A DNA stretch of 64,000 nt from Mycosphaerelloides madeirae (lineage: Eukaryota; Ascomycota; Dothideomycetes; Mycosphaerellales; Mycosphaerellaceae): contig NHNV01000036.1 of the NCBI GenBank assembly GCA_002785995.1, positions 62,001 through 126,000 of the forward strand. Direction: 5' to 3'. Positions 33,200-43,803 of the stretch are shown here, one piece after another. The translations under genes were made by a program, and so were the position numbers. The number at the start of each line of letters is the position of its first letter. Positions within the stretch are counted from its first letter, which is position 1. Under the pieces are notes generated by a model. That model saw only the letters and a list, made by a program, of their open reading frames with translations. It did not search any database and had not been told where the DNA came from.

Positions 33200-35245
33200 A
33201 TGGCGGTCGGCCTCAGGAACCTCTTTCTTCTCCCAGCGACGATCCTGGCCAACGTTCTTTCCTACGCTCAGGGCCACAACCTCGATTCACGCGACACACC
33301 GATCCCAGCGCCTATATACATCGCCCCAGATCAGACCTGGGACGGCATTGACGGCTCTTGGTCGACCTTCACCCTCCGAGTCGGCACGCCTGCACAACTC
33401 GTCCGGACCTTGGTCTCCTTCAAATCGTATCAAACCTGGGTGGTATTGCCTGAAGGCTGTCAAGCTGCACAAAATGAGACTGCTTGCGCCGAGCAGAGAG
33501 GGTCGCTCTTTAATGAGACGGCTTCATCGACCTTCGATCGCATAGGCATCTATGATCTTGGGATTGAGCAAAATCTTGGCTTGGATGGCAACGCAATATT
33601 TGGATACGATGTCGTAGGCCTGGGTGGTCAAGAAGGAGCAGGTCCAACGCTTCAAAACACAACTGTCGGTGGACTGGCCGTGACAGACTTCTATTTGGGT
33701 GTCTTCGGTATCGACCCGAAGCCGTCAAACTTCACCAGCTTCAACGATGGCTCGCCGAGCTACATTTCGTTGCTCAAAGAGCAGAATTATATCCCGAGTG
33801 TGTCTTTTGGCTACACAGCCGGCGCCAGGTATCGATTCTCGTCCGGAGTCTTCGCATCGCTGGTACTTGGAGGCTATGATGATTCGCGTTTCATCGAGAA
33901 CGATCTCGTCTTCACGTTTGCTGGAGATAACTCTCGGAACTTAGTTGTTGGAATACAGTCGATCACCACACCCTCTCAGATCCAGGATTCGCCCACCGCG
34001 ACGGAATTGCTCCCAGCCCCAGTCTACGCGTACATCGACAGCACAGTACCAGAAATATGGCTTCCCACAGAAGCCTGCCAGGCTTTTGAACTGGAGTTCG
34101 GTCTGATTTACGATAGTACAACCCAGTTGTATCTCGTGAATGACACGCTGCATCAATCGCTCCTCGACCGCAATGCCAATGTCACCTTTATACTTGGCCA
34201 GGGTGTCAATGGCGGCGAAACGATCGATATCGTGTTGCCATACGCGGCTTTCGACCTTGAAGCGCAGGCTTCTTACAATGGCCTTGTGAATAGCTCACGA
34301 TACTTCCCTCTGCAGCGTGCGAATGACACACAGTACACACTAGGAAGGACGTTCATGCAGGAAGCATACATCTCGGTCGACTGGGAATCGCAAAGGTTCA
34401 ACGTATCGCAAGTGGACTGGGTCGAGTCGCCTGTACAACATCTGGTCTCGATTATACCAAGCGAAGAATCGACAGGCTCGGGATCGGGAAATTCCACCAC
34501 TCCATCGAACACAACCAGTCCCTCAACCGGCGTAATAGCCGGCATCGCCGTCGGCGTCATCGCCGCCCTAGCAATCATAGGCATCGCCATAACCTTCTAC
34601 TGGCGCCGCAAGAAACAACAAGACTGCAAAATAACAGACGGCGAGAATTCAGATAACATCGCCGTCGAAAGCAACGTCTTTCCCAAAGCCGAGCTTGAAG
34701 GCTCTACCTCCCACCACTCCCAATCCGCCGACCACCGCCGTCTCCTCTCCGCAAACTCCGCCAACACGTCCAGCATGCCCGGCACACCTCGCTCCAACCG
34801 CGGCTACTTCTCCTACGTCAACGGGCACTCGCAACCCACAACGCCCGGCGAAGGCACACATTCCAGCACGCAGAGCAGTAATCCTTTCTCTCCTATCTCC
34901 GACAACGGGCCAAGTGAAGCCGATAGCCGCGAACGTCAACTCTACGAGATGCCCGGCGATATGCCGGAGATTCGCGAGAAAGACGGTAGGGCGTTAAGCG
35001 AGAAGGAAGCAATCCAGCACCGCGAGCGCGTGTATAATGGTGTAGACTCTGCGCCGAATTCGACGACTGCTGTTGTTAGTGAAAGCGGTCCGGCGAGGGA
35101 GCCGAGACGAGTCAGTCCGGAGGATGTTGTTGTGACGGGAGAGAGAGTGCCGCCTAATACGCCGGCAGAAGAGTACCGTGGCCCACGTAGGGCTTTTTCT
35201 TTTGAGTTGGAAAATGGGGAGAGTGAGGATGATTTGTATGTGTGA
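33200..35245 (+). CDS. Membrane-anchored aspartic-protease-like protein (probable pseudoenzyme)
   Basis: Intronless, 681 residues. Residues 1-26 form a signal peptide (LRNLFLLPATILANVLSYAQG). The region about 45-420 follows the pepsin fold: WSTFTLRVGTPAQLVRTLVS, a YISLLKEQNYIPSVSFGYTAG strand region like the protease body, LVLGGYD, YAYIDSTVPEIWLP, and LGRTFMQEAYISVDWE near the end of the fold. The first catalytic DTG position reads SFKSYQTW and the second reads DST, so proteolysis is unlikely. Many NxT/S sites precede a Ser/Thr/Asn stalk, one helix at about 441-466, a basic RRKKQQ stop-transfer and a roughly 210-residue Ser/Pro-rich cytosolic tail. Such type-I proteins occur widely in filamentous fungi; a sensor or adhesin role is inference. 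Confidence 0.85.
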   Translation: MAVGLRNLFLLPATILANVLSYAQGHNLDSRDTPIPAPIYIAPDQTWDGIDGSWSTFTLRVGTPAQLVRTLVSFKSYQTWVVLPEGCQAAQNETACAEQRGSLFNETASSTFDRIGIYDLGIEQNLGLDGNAIFGYDVVGLGGQEGAGPTLQNTTVGGLAVTDFYLGVFGIDPKPSNFTSFNDGSPSYISLLKEQNYIPSVSFGYTAGARYRFSSGVFASLVLGGYDDSRFIENDLVFTFAGDNSRNLVVGIQSITTPSQIQDSPTATELLPAPVYAYIDSTVPEIWLPTEACQAFELEFGLIYDSTTQLYLVNDTLHQSLLDRNANVTFILGQGVNGGETIDIVLPYAAFDLEAQASYNGLVNSSRYFPLQRANDTQYTLGRTFMQEAYISVDWESQRFNVSQVDWVESPVQHLVSIIPSEESTGSGSGNSTTPSNTTSPSTGVIAGIAVGVIAALAIIGIAITFYWRRKKQQDCKITDGENSDNIAVESNVFPKAELEGSTSHHSQSADHRRLLSANSANTSSMPGTPRSNRGYFSYVNGHSQPTTPGEGTHSSTQSSNPFSPISDNGPSEADSRERQLYEMPGDMPEIREKDGRALSEKEAIQHRERVYNGVDSAPNSTTAVVSESGPAREPRRVSPEDVVVTGERVPPNTPAEEYRGPRRAFSFELENGESEDDLYV

Positions 35246-35493
35246 TATTCGATTTTATGTCTCAGAGGGATTTGAGAGCGAGGAGTTATGGGAGTAAGTG
35301 CACAGGACGCTATGGAAATACCATCAGAGAGCATCTATTGATATCGGCAGAAAAGAACTGTTGAAACGATTCAAATCACGAATAATTCTGAAGCGCACTC
35401 CATTCTTGAACAGTGACCATGCTTTTTCTCCTCGCAAGGATCAGAAAACTCGTCAGGGGGGTATCTGAATCCAACAACATCCCATCCTCATTC

Positions 35494-38400
35494 TCATAAC
35501 TCAAATACCTCCTGCACACCACTCCAATCACCAGCCGCACGTCTATCCCAATACCCACCACTCTCTTTCAAAACCCAGATTTCCTCCTCAAACTCCGTCT
35601 CCGCACTACCACTCGCCACTTTCTCGAAAAAATGCGGTTTCCATTGCTGCCCATGACTCTCCAACACCTTCCTCCGCGCACGCTGTCTCTCCTCCAAACG
35701 CGCCTTGAGCGCTTCCGCCTTATCCACATCCCCGACTTCCAAAGCCTGCTGATCGGGCCGTAAGCGGGAGTCGGTAGGTGGGAGACGTCCGTCTTCGATC
35801 TGAGTGATTTCGTTGAGGGTCGCGGCGAAAGTAGTGAAACCGTAGACTTTAGGTGCGTCTGCTACAAGCGGACCTGCTGTCCAGATCGTCTCGCTGGTGT
35901 CGGTGCGTTTGAGGGCGTCTGTCCATTTGCCTGCGAGGGAGATGGGGAGGGGCTCGTCTTTGTCGAAGAGTTGGATTGTGACGTCCTCGCTTCGTCCGGA
36001 GAACATGCCGCCTGATTTGAAGGTGGCGACGGCACGCATGCCGTTCGTCTCATTTTGTACTGCCATCGTCTGTACTGGCTCGACGTACTTCTCGCCTGCG
36101 ATGACATTCCTCAAGAAAGCAGTTGCTTGGCTCCAGGTATAGTGTTCGTTATGAGCGTGCAGGACAACCCTGGCCCTGCCTTCGTTGTTCAACTCAACTG
36201 ACTTGCCCCAGAACTTCTGCACAGGCTGCGGCGACTGCGCGTAGCACCAGCCTCCGTTGGTGAGACTTTCAGCTTGGCATGCCATGCGGACAGGGTGATG
36301 CGAGACCTTCTCTGCGACGAAACGGAAACCTAGATCCTCTCTGACCAGTTCGAAGGTCTCGCCGAGCATGGGATTGAACGGCTTGCGGATCGCCCGCTCT
36401 TTCACACGACTATTGGAGAAATATGCCACCGCAAATGCTGCGACATACATCATGCGTTCGCCTGGCTCCTTTGCGCCCGCTGCTGCATCGAGAAGTTGGG
36501 GGTACTCCAAAGTCTCAGCTAATCTCTGCAACAGAGAAGTAGGCTCGTTCGCTGTCACGGGCATGGATATCGTCGATAGATCTTTGCCTGCATTCTTTCG
36601 TAAGAAGCCAATGAAGCTTGGGGGTGACTGTTTCGGAGGCATGACTGTCGACCGCCTCTTCACGACAGGCAGCGGAAGAGGCGTCAAGGAAGTCGGCTTG
36701 CTTGGGAAGAGCGGAGACTGTGATGTCTTCCGCATGGGTGTGAAGAGCACGGAGCCAGCCGCGCCTTCTCCAACTTCGCTGTCTGAATCAGAGCCCGCTA
36801 CAGAAGCATGATCGAGCCGCTCTTCATTACGATCATCGTCAAGATCAGTTGACCGCCGAATATTGAGCAATTGCGAGAGACCATCCCCATCCTGAGCATC
36901 AAAGAATTCCTGGCTGTCAATAGAGTCCAGGGAGAGACGAGACGAGGTCGATGGTAACGGAGGCTGTCGTCGGGCTTTGCTCTCTGCAATCAGCGCTGAG
37001 AAATCGGCCACCACGATGTCCAAGTCCTGAAGCAAAGCCATACACCGCTCATGCACATCTGTCTCCGGTATCGATGCATGTGTCGCTACGCTTTGCCATT
37101 TAGGAATGCTGATCGCACCTCCTGTGGGCGAGATTGGTCCTGCTAATGATGGAGATGGTACTGCGAGCTGTGCAGAGACACTTCTGCGGAACAGAGCTGA
37201 CGGGCTTCTATCCTGGCTTGCTGTGCGCTTCCAGAAGGGTCTCTTGCTTTGAGCTGGAGCACGCTCGTCAATATCCGGAAAATACTGGCTTGGTTCGTTG
37301 GCTGTCGGACTGGGGTGCTGACTACTACCTCCTGAGGTGGATAATCCAAGGCCAGCTCCGTTCATTCCATAGTGGTACTTTGGATCGGTGTCTTTGGCAA
37401 GGCCACGCATAGCATCTCTAGATCCAGAGACTTTGCTCACAAGCTGCTCGACCTTCTCCCATTCACGCTCTTCCAACGGATTTCGCGGTCTTGGTTCATG
37501 AAAGCTTCCCAGAGTGGTCCCATCCGTCGTCGCGGGTGCGGGAAAATTTGTAGTGCCTGATGCTCGCTCGAGTGCATCTTTCCATGCTTGAAAGTCCTTC
37601 TTGTTGATGGCTTTAAGGTGCCATACCTCTGCGCCAGAATCCACCGAGAACTCGCGATTCTTCTCATTTGCGCCCACCGCAGCCAAAGAGAGCGGTATAG
37701 CTCCACGAAGCGCAGACGAGTGGCGATTTTGATAGTACGATAGCGTAGAGGAGGTGAAATCCAAGGAGAAAAAGCGCTTCGCGAATCCCTGGCCCCTCTT
37801 TCTCCTCTTCTTCCACAATATCCCGGTAAAGAAGCTCGTACCCTCGATGCCCTTACTCTCAACACCATGACCGCCTTTGGACGCCGGTCGCGGATCCTCC
37901 AGCACAGCGCGATGAAGATGCTGCGGCAGGGACTCATTCGACGCTGTGGCCGGGTTCAGAGACGGACTAGATCCTTTTCGCGTGCCCACAGAACCCGAGC
38001 TCGGTCCAGAACCGCCCAGCGCGTAGTGCAGATGGTGTCCAGACTTCGGCGGTGCACTCGTGGGATGTGTCATGAGCACGAAGGTGACGTTCTTGGACGT
38101 CTGCTTGGAGAAGGTATTGTCAAACACCAAGCCGTATGTCCCCCCGTCTCCTTCTGGCACGTCGAATCGTCCCATGGCCACCTTGTCTGCCTCGCATCTT
38201 CCTGTCCATGCCATGGACTTGAGCCCTATGCCCTGCAGCTTCTCAACCACATTGCTGTCTGTTACCGAGCCGCGTCGGTTCAATTTAGGAGGCCCCTCCA
38301 GCGCGGGAGTGCCAGGTATGTTGGTCGCATTGCTCTCGACTGTCTCTTGCGCGGGGAGGTTTGGGGAGAGGCCGTTCTTGGTACCTGGATGTTTGAAGAT

Positions 38401-38598
38401 GCCGAAATTGATGCTTTTCTTGTTCGGTTGTAATGACCACGAAATGGAGTGGTGCTCAGGGACTTCGATCCACCGGACAAGGTAGCTCTGTATTGGCAGC
38501 TAGTCAGCCCTCGTGGACCAGACTTTCGTTCAAGCAAACAGCCTTGCTGCTGCCTTACGTACCTTGGAGTGCACCACGATATGTTCTATGCCCGCCAT
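35494..38598 (-). CDS. Oxysterol-binding protein-related protein, Osh3-type (GOLD-PH-ORD)
   Basis: Exons 38598-38563 (MAGIEHIVVHSK) and 38487-35494 give 1009 residues. Order: an N-terminal GOLD-like lipid/vesicle domain (SYLVRWIEVPEHHSISWSLQ...YGLVFDNTFSKQTSKNVTFVL, about 1-140), a PH domain (SFFTGILWKKRRKRGQGFAKRFFSLD...FQAWKDALERA, about 225-320), a disordered linker with EFFDAQDGD (about 550), a possible FFAT-like contact motif for VAP, and the C-terminal ORD with NPMLGETFEL, AEKVSHHPVRMACQAES (the family SHHP signature) and VYGFTTFAATLNE, ending WDRRAAGDWSGVQEVFEL. Known Osh3 proteins move sterol/PI4P at ER-plasma membrane contacts. The frame is open across the second exon with no break. 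Confidence 0.94.
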
Positions 38599-39605
38599 GC
38601 CAGCGTGAAAGTGGGAGAGAGGGACGTCACAGGCGGCACACACGAAAACACATACGCGTCGCAGAGGAGGGATTAGTGGTGACGGGAGGGCTCGGATGCT
38701 GGAAAACAAACAGAAGAATACGCGGAATACGCGGGCATGCAGTGGTTAGTAGCTAGCCTGTTGGTGTTTTCGTTGCTGATGATGAAACAGCTCCGCCGAA
38801 GCAGATCGGCTCTGCTCAAACCCCGTTTCCCGCGCCTCTTTCGTTTCTAACGGCCGATGCGGAATCGTATTATGATGGATTTCTTGGGCGGGATGCTTTC
38901 CGTGCATATGCTTCTTACTTGTCGCGTGGCATGTGCACAGCAAAGGAACCAAGTTTCAAGTTCTGGGGTAGATACTTGTCTTCTTCGAGTTGTCTCGGCG
39001 ACCGCGACAAGGCTCCGAAGCATCAGATGGAGCGCAGCGACAAATGGCAGCACAGCCTTCCTGTCAGCGACACGGCCAGCCGCATGCGCAAAGATGCAGC
39101 TGATGTGGTGGGACTTCGTCGGCTGATGTTGAGGTGATGCTCGCTACCAATCTATTGCCAGCCGACGAGAGCCGGACTACTGTAGAATAGGAGTGGCGAG
39201 CCCGAGAAGAGAAAGGAGAGGTGAGAAAAGGCGTGGTTCGATCACACATTAGCTCTCACAAGAGCAAAGATCCATTCGCTTCAATGCTGATATATACAAA
39301 TAACCGCCACCAAATGCAATAGCCATGCCGGCGTTGCGAATATCATGAAACCGAAACCCTATCGCTGGTCGTCGTAATAGAAGTACAGGCCCAAAGAGAG
39401 GCCAAAACCGAAAAGAATTTTTTTGCAAATCATATCCTCCCACAGATGATGATGTTGATAAACTCCCGAATCAATGGGGTGTCCGCCACCAGCGCCAACG
39501 CTTTTCTGTCGTAAGATGCGAGAATCAAGAACCAGCTCGCCCCGAAATATTGTTGGTCGTCATAAGAGATGAGAGTCGTTAAGAGGGAAGAAGGGAGCTG
39601 CGGTC
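38599..39605. other. Intergenic region
   Basis: About 1 kb. Short frames at 38433-39137 lack motifs. The 3' side of the GRGGAGN protein begins near 39600. No gene supported. Confidence 0.4.
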
Positions 39606-40076
39606 CTATGCCGATCGTCGAGAGAAGATGCTCAAAACACCACCGCTATTGCGTCGCAGTGCGGACACACGCTCAGCAGCAGCCTCCGAGGACTCGCTCG
39701 ACGTACTGTCCTTGCGCTCCGATGCAGCAGGACGTTCATAGAAAAGGTTCCCAGCTCCGCCGCGGCCAACGTGGAAGACGGGCGCGGGCTTGCTGTCGCG
39801 CTTCTTCAGCATCTCCTCGTCGAACTGGAAGATGCTGTCGTCGGTGGTACTGGTCGTGTAGTTGCCTGCGCCGCCGCGGCCTGTTCGTGCGAGGCGTGGT
39901 GCGGCGGATCTGGAGAGGGGGGTGCGTGATGCTGGGCCGGTGGCGTTGGGGCCTGAGGTGACCTCTTCAGGCTTGAATTTCTTGACGTTGCCAGCGCCGC
40001 CCCGGCCGACGTGGAGGTAGGCTCCTGCCGTGGGCACGGTTGGGTGTGGCTCGATGATGGAGTAGTTGCGGGACAT
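39606..40076 (-). CDS. GRGGAGN-repeat protein (Par32/DUF3602-like)
   Basis: Single exon, 156 residues, starting MSRNYSIIEPHP. Three copies of the motif GRGGAGN occur at about 24, 67 and 104, each followed by an aromatic or hydrophobic residue (NVKKF, NYTTS, NLFYE); the rest is Ser/Pro/Thr-rich and disordered with basic patches. This is the DUF3602 pattern of yeast Par32/Amu1. In yeast, Par32 is a TORC1-linked phosphoprotein that binds and closes ammonium transporters; by homology this one could respond to nitrogen signals, but that is inference. No intron breaks the frame, and the length is in the usual range. Confidence 0.88.
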   Translation of the reverse strand: MSRNYSIIEPHPTVPTAGAYLHVGRGGAGNVKKFKPEEVTSGPNATGPASRTPLSRSAAPRLARTGRGGAGNYTTSTTDDSIFQFDEEMLKKRDSKPAPVFHVGRGGAGNLFYERPAASERKDSTSSESSEAAAERVSALRRNSGGVLSIFSRRSA

Positions 40077-41420
40077 GCTTGTTGGTATGTGTGTGTTGGT
40101 AGATGTGTGTTGGTATGAGGTGAAGCCGACCAGAGTATCAAATCCAGAGAGTCTTTTGCTGTTAATAGAATGTGAAGAACAAGAATGCCCACTTCGATGA
40201 CCTACCGCAATGGCCTAATATACTCCCCAAAGAACCTGCAAAGAAATCCTTCGCAGCATCCTCACACGTAAAAATTTGCAGGGCAGCACCATCACGAGGC
40301 CACGGAGGCCTTGGCCCATGACTCCAATCAAGCCGGCGCTTTGCAGTTAACTGCAAGTGTTTCCCTTCGAGACGTACCGGACTAATGAAAGAATTTTAGG
40401 GATCCCGAGACGAAAGTTCTTGCAAGTCTGCCCCGGCGAGCAACTTCCGAATGAACCAAGAGGCGATGAGGCTGAGCGCGTGCGCGGAGATCTGGCTGTG
40501 GCGTCATGTCATGCGTTCCTTGCAGGCTTTTCTCTTTCGCACTTCGCCCCTGCCGTCTTTGCTCTTTGCCCGTCGTATTCTTACAAGAAGCCGAAGCCTA
40601 CAATTGTCATCAATACAGCGACATTCTCGTTCTTTCCAGCTTCTCGCCATCATCTTACGCCGACTTTTTTGCCCTTCCGTCATGGAGCCTATTCGCGCAC
40701 GCCCGTTACACGTGAGCGCAACTCCTCTTCCACTTGGATGCGCGGCAGCGGACCGAGTCGAATTTATGGGGTAATTAGCGCCGTCTGGTTGCATTTCTCG
40801 GGGGTAACAGAATCCTCAATCGGTGTTGGACTCATGTCACCGTGATGGCTCGACCAGACGTTCCAAGCACGATGCTACTCCGCATGATCTGACACATCGA
40901 TGCGGAGGCGACGCTTCACCACACGTGTTCTTCATGGCGTGCTAATGGATGAGGGCGTTTGTCCTGCTAAAGTCTATGATTCGCGGATTTGGCTTAAGCT
41001 CGACATCATTCGCTAGTCTTGCGTTTGCACATAGCGGGAGAGGTTGGCTTTTGTGATACCTTCGTACCTTGACTACAGACGAAGCGGTCAATGGAGCCAA
41101 GAGGTTGCAGCAGGTTCGCTTGGAAGTGAGACGCTGCAAGCAATCATCATTCGGTATGGAGGCTTGTGAGATGATCATTGGGTTTTCGCTTCTCCTCACG
41201 AAAAGGCGGTACGTATCCCGAATTCTCCTTGTCTAACGAGTCCAACAGACGGCTCGACTGGCCGATCTTTCTTGGCTGAGGGCAGATCGCGATTCACGCT
41301 CGCTCGCTTATGGCAGGCGGGCCATTAACTTCTGGTGGAATTGTTCTCCCTCTGAACATGCATCTACGATGGCAGAAGAATTTACCTCGATTTTGCAATC
41401 AGTACTCGACCTAACAATGT
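40077..41420. other. Intergenic region
   Basis: About 1.3 kb. Overlapping short frames at 40357-40845 (+) and 40504-40794 (-) show no motif. Likely promoter of the GRGGAGN gene plus the 3' side of the ML gene. Confidence 0.4.
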
Positions 41421-41509
41421 TAGAAAATCATGGCCCAGACCACCAGCAAGCACAGGAGAAACCTGACAAACACATTAGCGATAACCTCGAGACGCAGGAT
41501 AAGAATGGC

Positions 41510-42169
41510 TCACATTGATGCACTCCAGTTTAGAGACACATCATGAGCCTTCGACTGAGTCGGTTGAGGTCCGGAGCTGGAGACGCTGGAACTTTCCGAG
41601 CTTGTTACACTGCCTGTGGTCGTTGGACTGCTCATACTTGTCGCACTCGTCGGATTCCCGGTAGTTGTCGTAGTACCACCATCCGAGCCCACGTGCTGAT
41701 GCCCATTCGACATCTCCGCCACCACACACCCAAAAGGCCTCCCACCCCTGACATCCAAAAAGCTCAATCGCACTTGCATCCCTAACTCCCCGGTCGTAAA
41801 AATCCCAGCCGGAAAGTCCTCAGGAATCTCCATGTTGGACTGCACATCGATCGGGCCCGCAACAATAGGACACAGATCCGGCAAATCGGCGACGCAAGGG
41901 TCCATGATAGACTGGAAAATTTGTGTTCCGTTGACGATGAGGTCGAGGGTGAGGGTGTCGTTGCCGGTGAATGTGGTTTCGCCGTTGAAGTTGAAGGAAA
42001 GAGTTTGGTTGCCGGGGGTGAGGGAAACGTCGAAGTTCGAGACGGTGAGTTGGGACGCGTTGGAGCAGGAGGTGTAGGAGGATGATGTGAGGGATTGTTG
42101 TTGTTGGGCTGTGGCGAGGGTGGCGAGGAGGAAGAGGGACGTTGCTGAGCAGACGCGTTTGAGGGCCAT
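41510..42169 (-). CDS. Secreted ML (MD-2-related lipid-recognition)-like protein
   Basis: Single exon, 219 residues. A signal peptide (MALKRVCSATSLFLLATLATA) is followed by a Gln/Ser stretch and then an ML-like beta-sandwich: YTSCSNASQLTVSNFDVSLTPGNQTLSFNFNGETTF, ..DPCVADLPDLCPIVAGPIDV.. and GELGMQVRLSFLDVRGGRPFGCVVAEM. The spaced cysteines suit the disulfides of the fold seen in fungal TRP/Flc N-terminal domains and NPC2-like proteins. A Ser/Thr-rich stalk leads to SLNWSASM and the TGA at 41510-41512. Beyond it the same frame continues 29 codons of strongly hydrophobic sequence to a TAA at 41420, so the ancestor or a readthrough form may have had a membrane or GPI tail. Lipid binding at the cell surface is inferred from the fold. 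Confidence 0.82.
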   Translation of the reverse strand: MALKRVCSATSLFLLATLATAQQQQSLTSSSYTSCSNASQLTVSNFDVSLTPGNQTLSFNFNGETTFTGNDTLTLDLIVNGTQIFQSIMDPCVADLPDLCPIVAGPIDVQSNMEIPEDFPAGIFTTGELGMQVRLSFLDVRGGRPFGCVVAEMSNGHQHVGSDGGTTTTTGNPTSATSMSSPTTTGSVTSSESSSVSSSGPQPTQSKAHDVSLNWSASM

Positions 42170-42441
42170 GATGTTTGGTAGTGTGGGTATGGTGTTCGGT
42201 GTCGTTTTTTTCCCTGGTGATGGATTGATGTGAAGATGGATTGTAGACAGCTATGGCCGAAAATACTTCGTACTCAACCGGTTGCTAGTAGTTTGGGAGA
42301 TTGGGGCTGAGGCCGAGGGCACGATCCTTCGATGCAGAGGAAGGTCGCGTTAGAGCCTGGCGCTAGTACACGGGCACACGTGAGATCGTGTTTGACGATG
42401 AGGAAGTATTGTTTGCTGGCAAATGTCGATGGACTTCGACC

Positions 42442-43470
42442 TCACGCAGCCTGCGAAACGACTTTCCAATCCACGCCCACAGTCCACGCCTTGCCTTCCA
42501 ACTCAACCTCCCACGTCGGCGCTCGCACACCAACAACTCTCCCAGCACGCACATCTGCCGCATTACTCCTCGCATTCACAACAAGCATAACCCTGATTTC
42601 CCTCCCATCCCAACTCCTGCCTCTCGCCAGAATCGGACCAGATCCGCTCGCCGTCTCAACCTCCAGACGAAAGACATAACCTTCGCCTCCAAGATAACTA
42701 TGACCTCTTCTACTCTGCGCAGCCGCTTGGCCCGTCTCTATTACCCATTGCTGTAGCGTAGCCGCCATACCTCCCGGGACGAATTTCTCTCCGCGACGAT
42801 GAGGTGAGAAGGCTTCTGGGAGGGGCTCGAATTGCTCTTGAGGTGGAAGTGAACGGCGTATGAAAGCTGGTCGATGGATTTGAGTTTCGTTGTTAGCCAC
42901 GGAGCTCGCCGCGCTTCCTGCGCGGACGAAATTGGGTGCGTAGTATGAAGCGGGAGTGGTTGGGTGTTTGAAGACTGGTCGGGCTGGGGAGTCGAAGGTC
43001 TCGTTCAATTTGCGGCGCTTGGGGGAGTAAGGGAGCTCGTTCGTCCATTCTTGAGTGCTTTCTGTGGTCGGCCATGCTTCTGCGTTGTCGACATTGAGCA
43101 TTTCCTCGTCATCTTCGTTGGTAGGCTGGGTTTCTTCGACGTCATCCGCGGGCTTTATGGACCGTCTCAGGGCCTGGGCGAGACTTGGCTCCGGCCACGA
43201 GTTTTGTTGCACTGCTGGTCTGCCAAAGGAGAAGCGCGGCGTCTGAGCAAACTGCTGCTGGCCACTGTTTGGCCTCTGCGGACTCGCATCACGCTGGGCA
43301 GGCGCACGACGTAGTCGAGGGACCGGTGCGTGCGAAGCTGCATATTTCGCGGCCTTCGGTGGTGAAGGCTGCCGTCGTCGGCCAGGCAGAAATCGATGTG
43401 GCGAGGGCGTCTAATTGAGTATCAGCATGTTCTCTGCATTTTGTAGAAGCGAACTCACAACAGGCGGCAT
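42442..43470 (-). CDS. Hypothetical protein with Pro/Arg-rich N-terminus and conserved C-terminal block
   Basis: Exon 1 is only 12 bases (43470-43459, MPPV); exon 2 runs 43410-42442; together 326 residues. The first 110 residues are basic and Pro/Ser/Gln-rich (PSPHRFLPGRRRQPSPP...TPRFSFGRP); residues 115-150 are acidic with a KRRK patch (SPKRRKLNET), suggesting a nuclear protein. The C-terminal 100 residues look folded: AATLQQWVIETGQAAAQSRRG, LGGEGYVFRLEVETASGSGPILARG, IRVMLVVNARS, RVVGVRAPTWEVELEGKAWTVGVDWKV. These alternating strands resemble an OB-like barrel, but I cannot name the family. The short first exon is supported by a good GTGAGT donor and a phase-0 join. Confidence 0.75.
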
Positions 43471-43803
43471 TGTCTCAGCTTATGTCGCTTGTTCGTATGG
43501 TATGTTGTCGTGGAGCAGCTGCTCTGCCCAGAGAATACATGATGGGAAGTCTCGAGAGTGCCTTCTAGTTTGGGAAAGAGCGACGAACGTGCGCTGTCAC
43601 ATTTGAGAAAGTGAAGTTGAGAGCATTCATTTGCAGTTGAATGCACCAGGAGTAGACGTTCGAGAGCGAGACTAAAATTGGTGACGCTTTTCGCGTGAGT
43701 TTCGTGTAATCCAAGACGTCATCAACCGGGTCAAAACGTCGCGTTGGGCTTCCACACTTCGCCCAACTTTCATACATATCCTCGTCTACATACAACTACA
43801 TAT

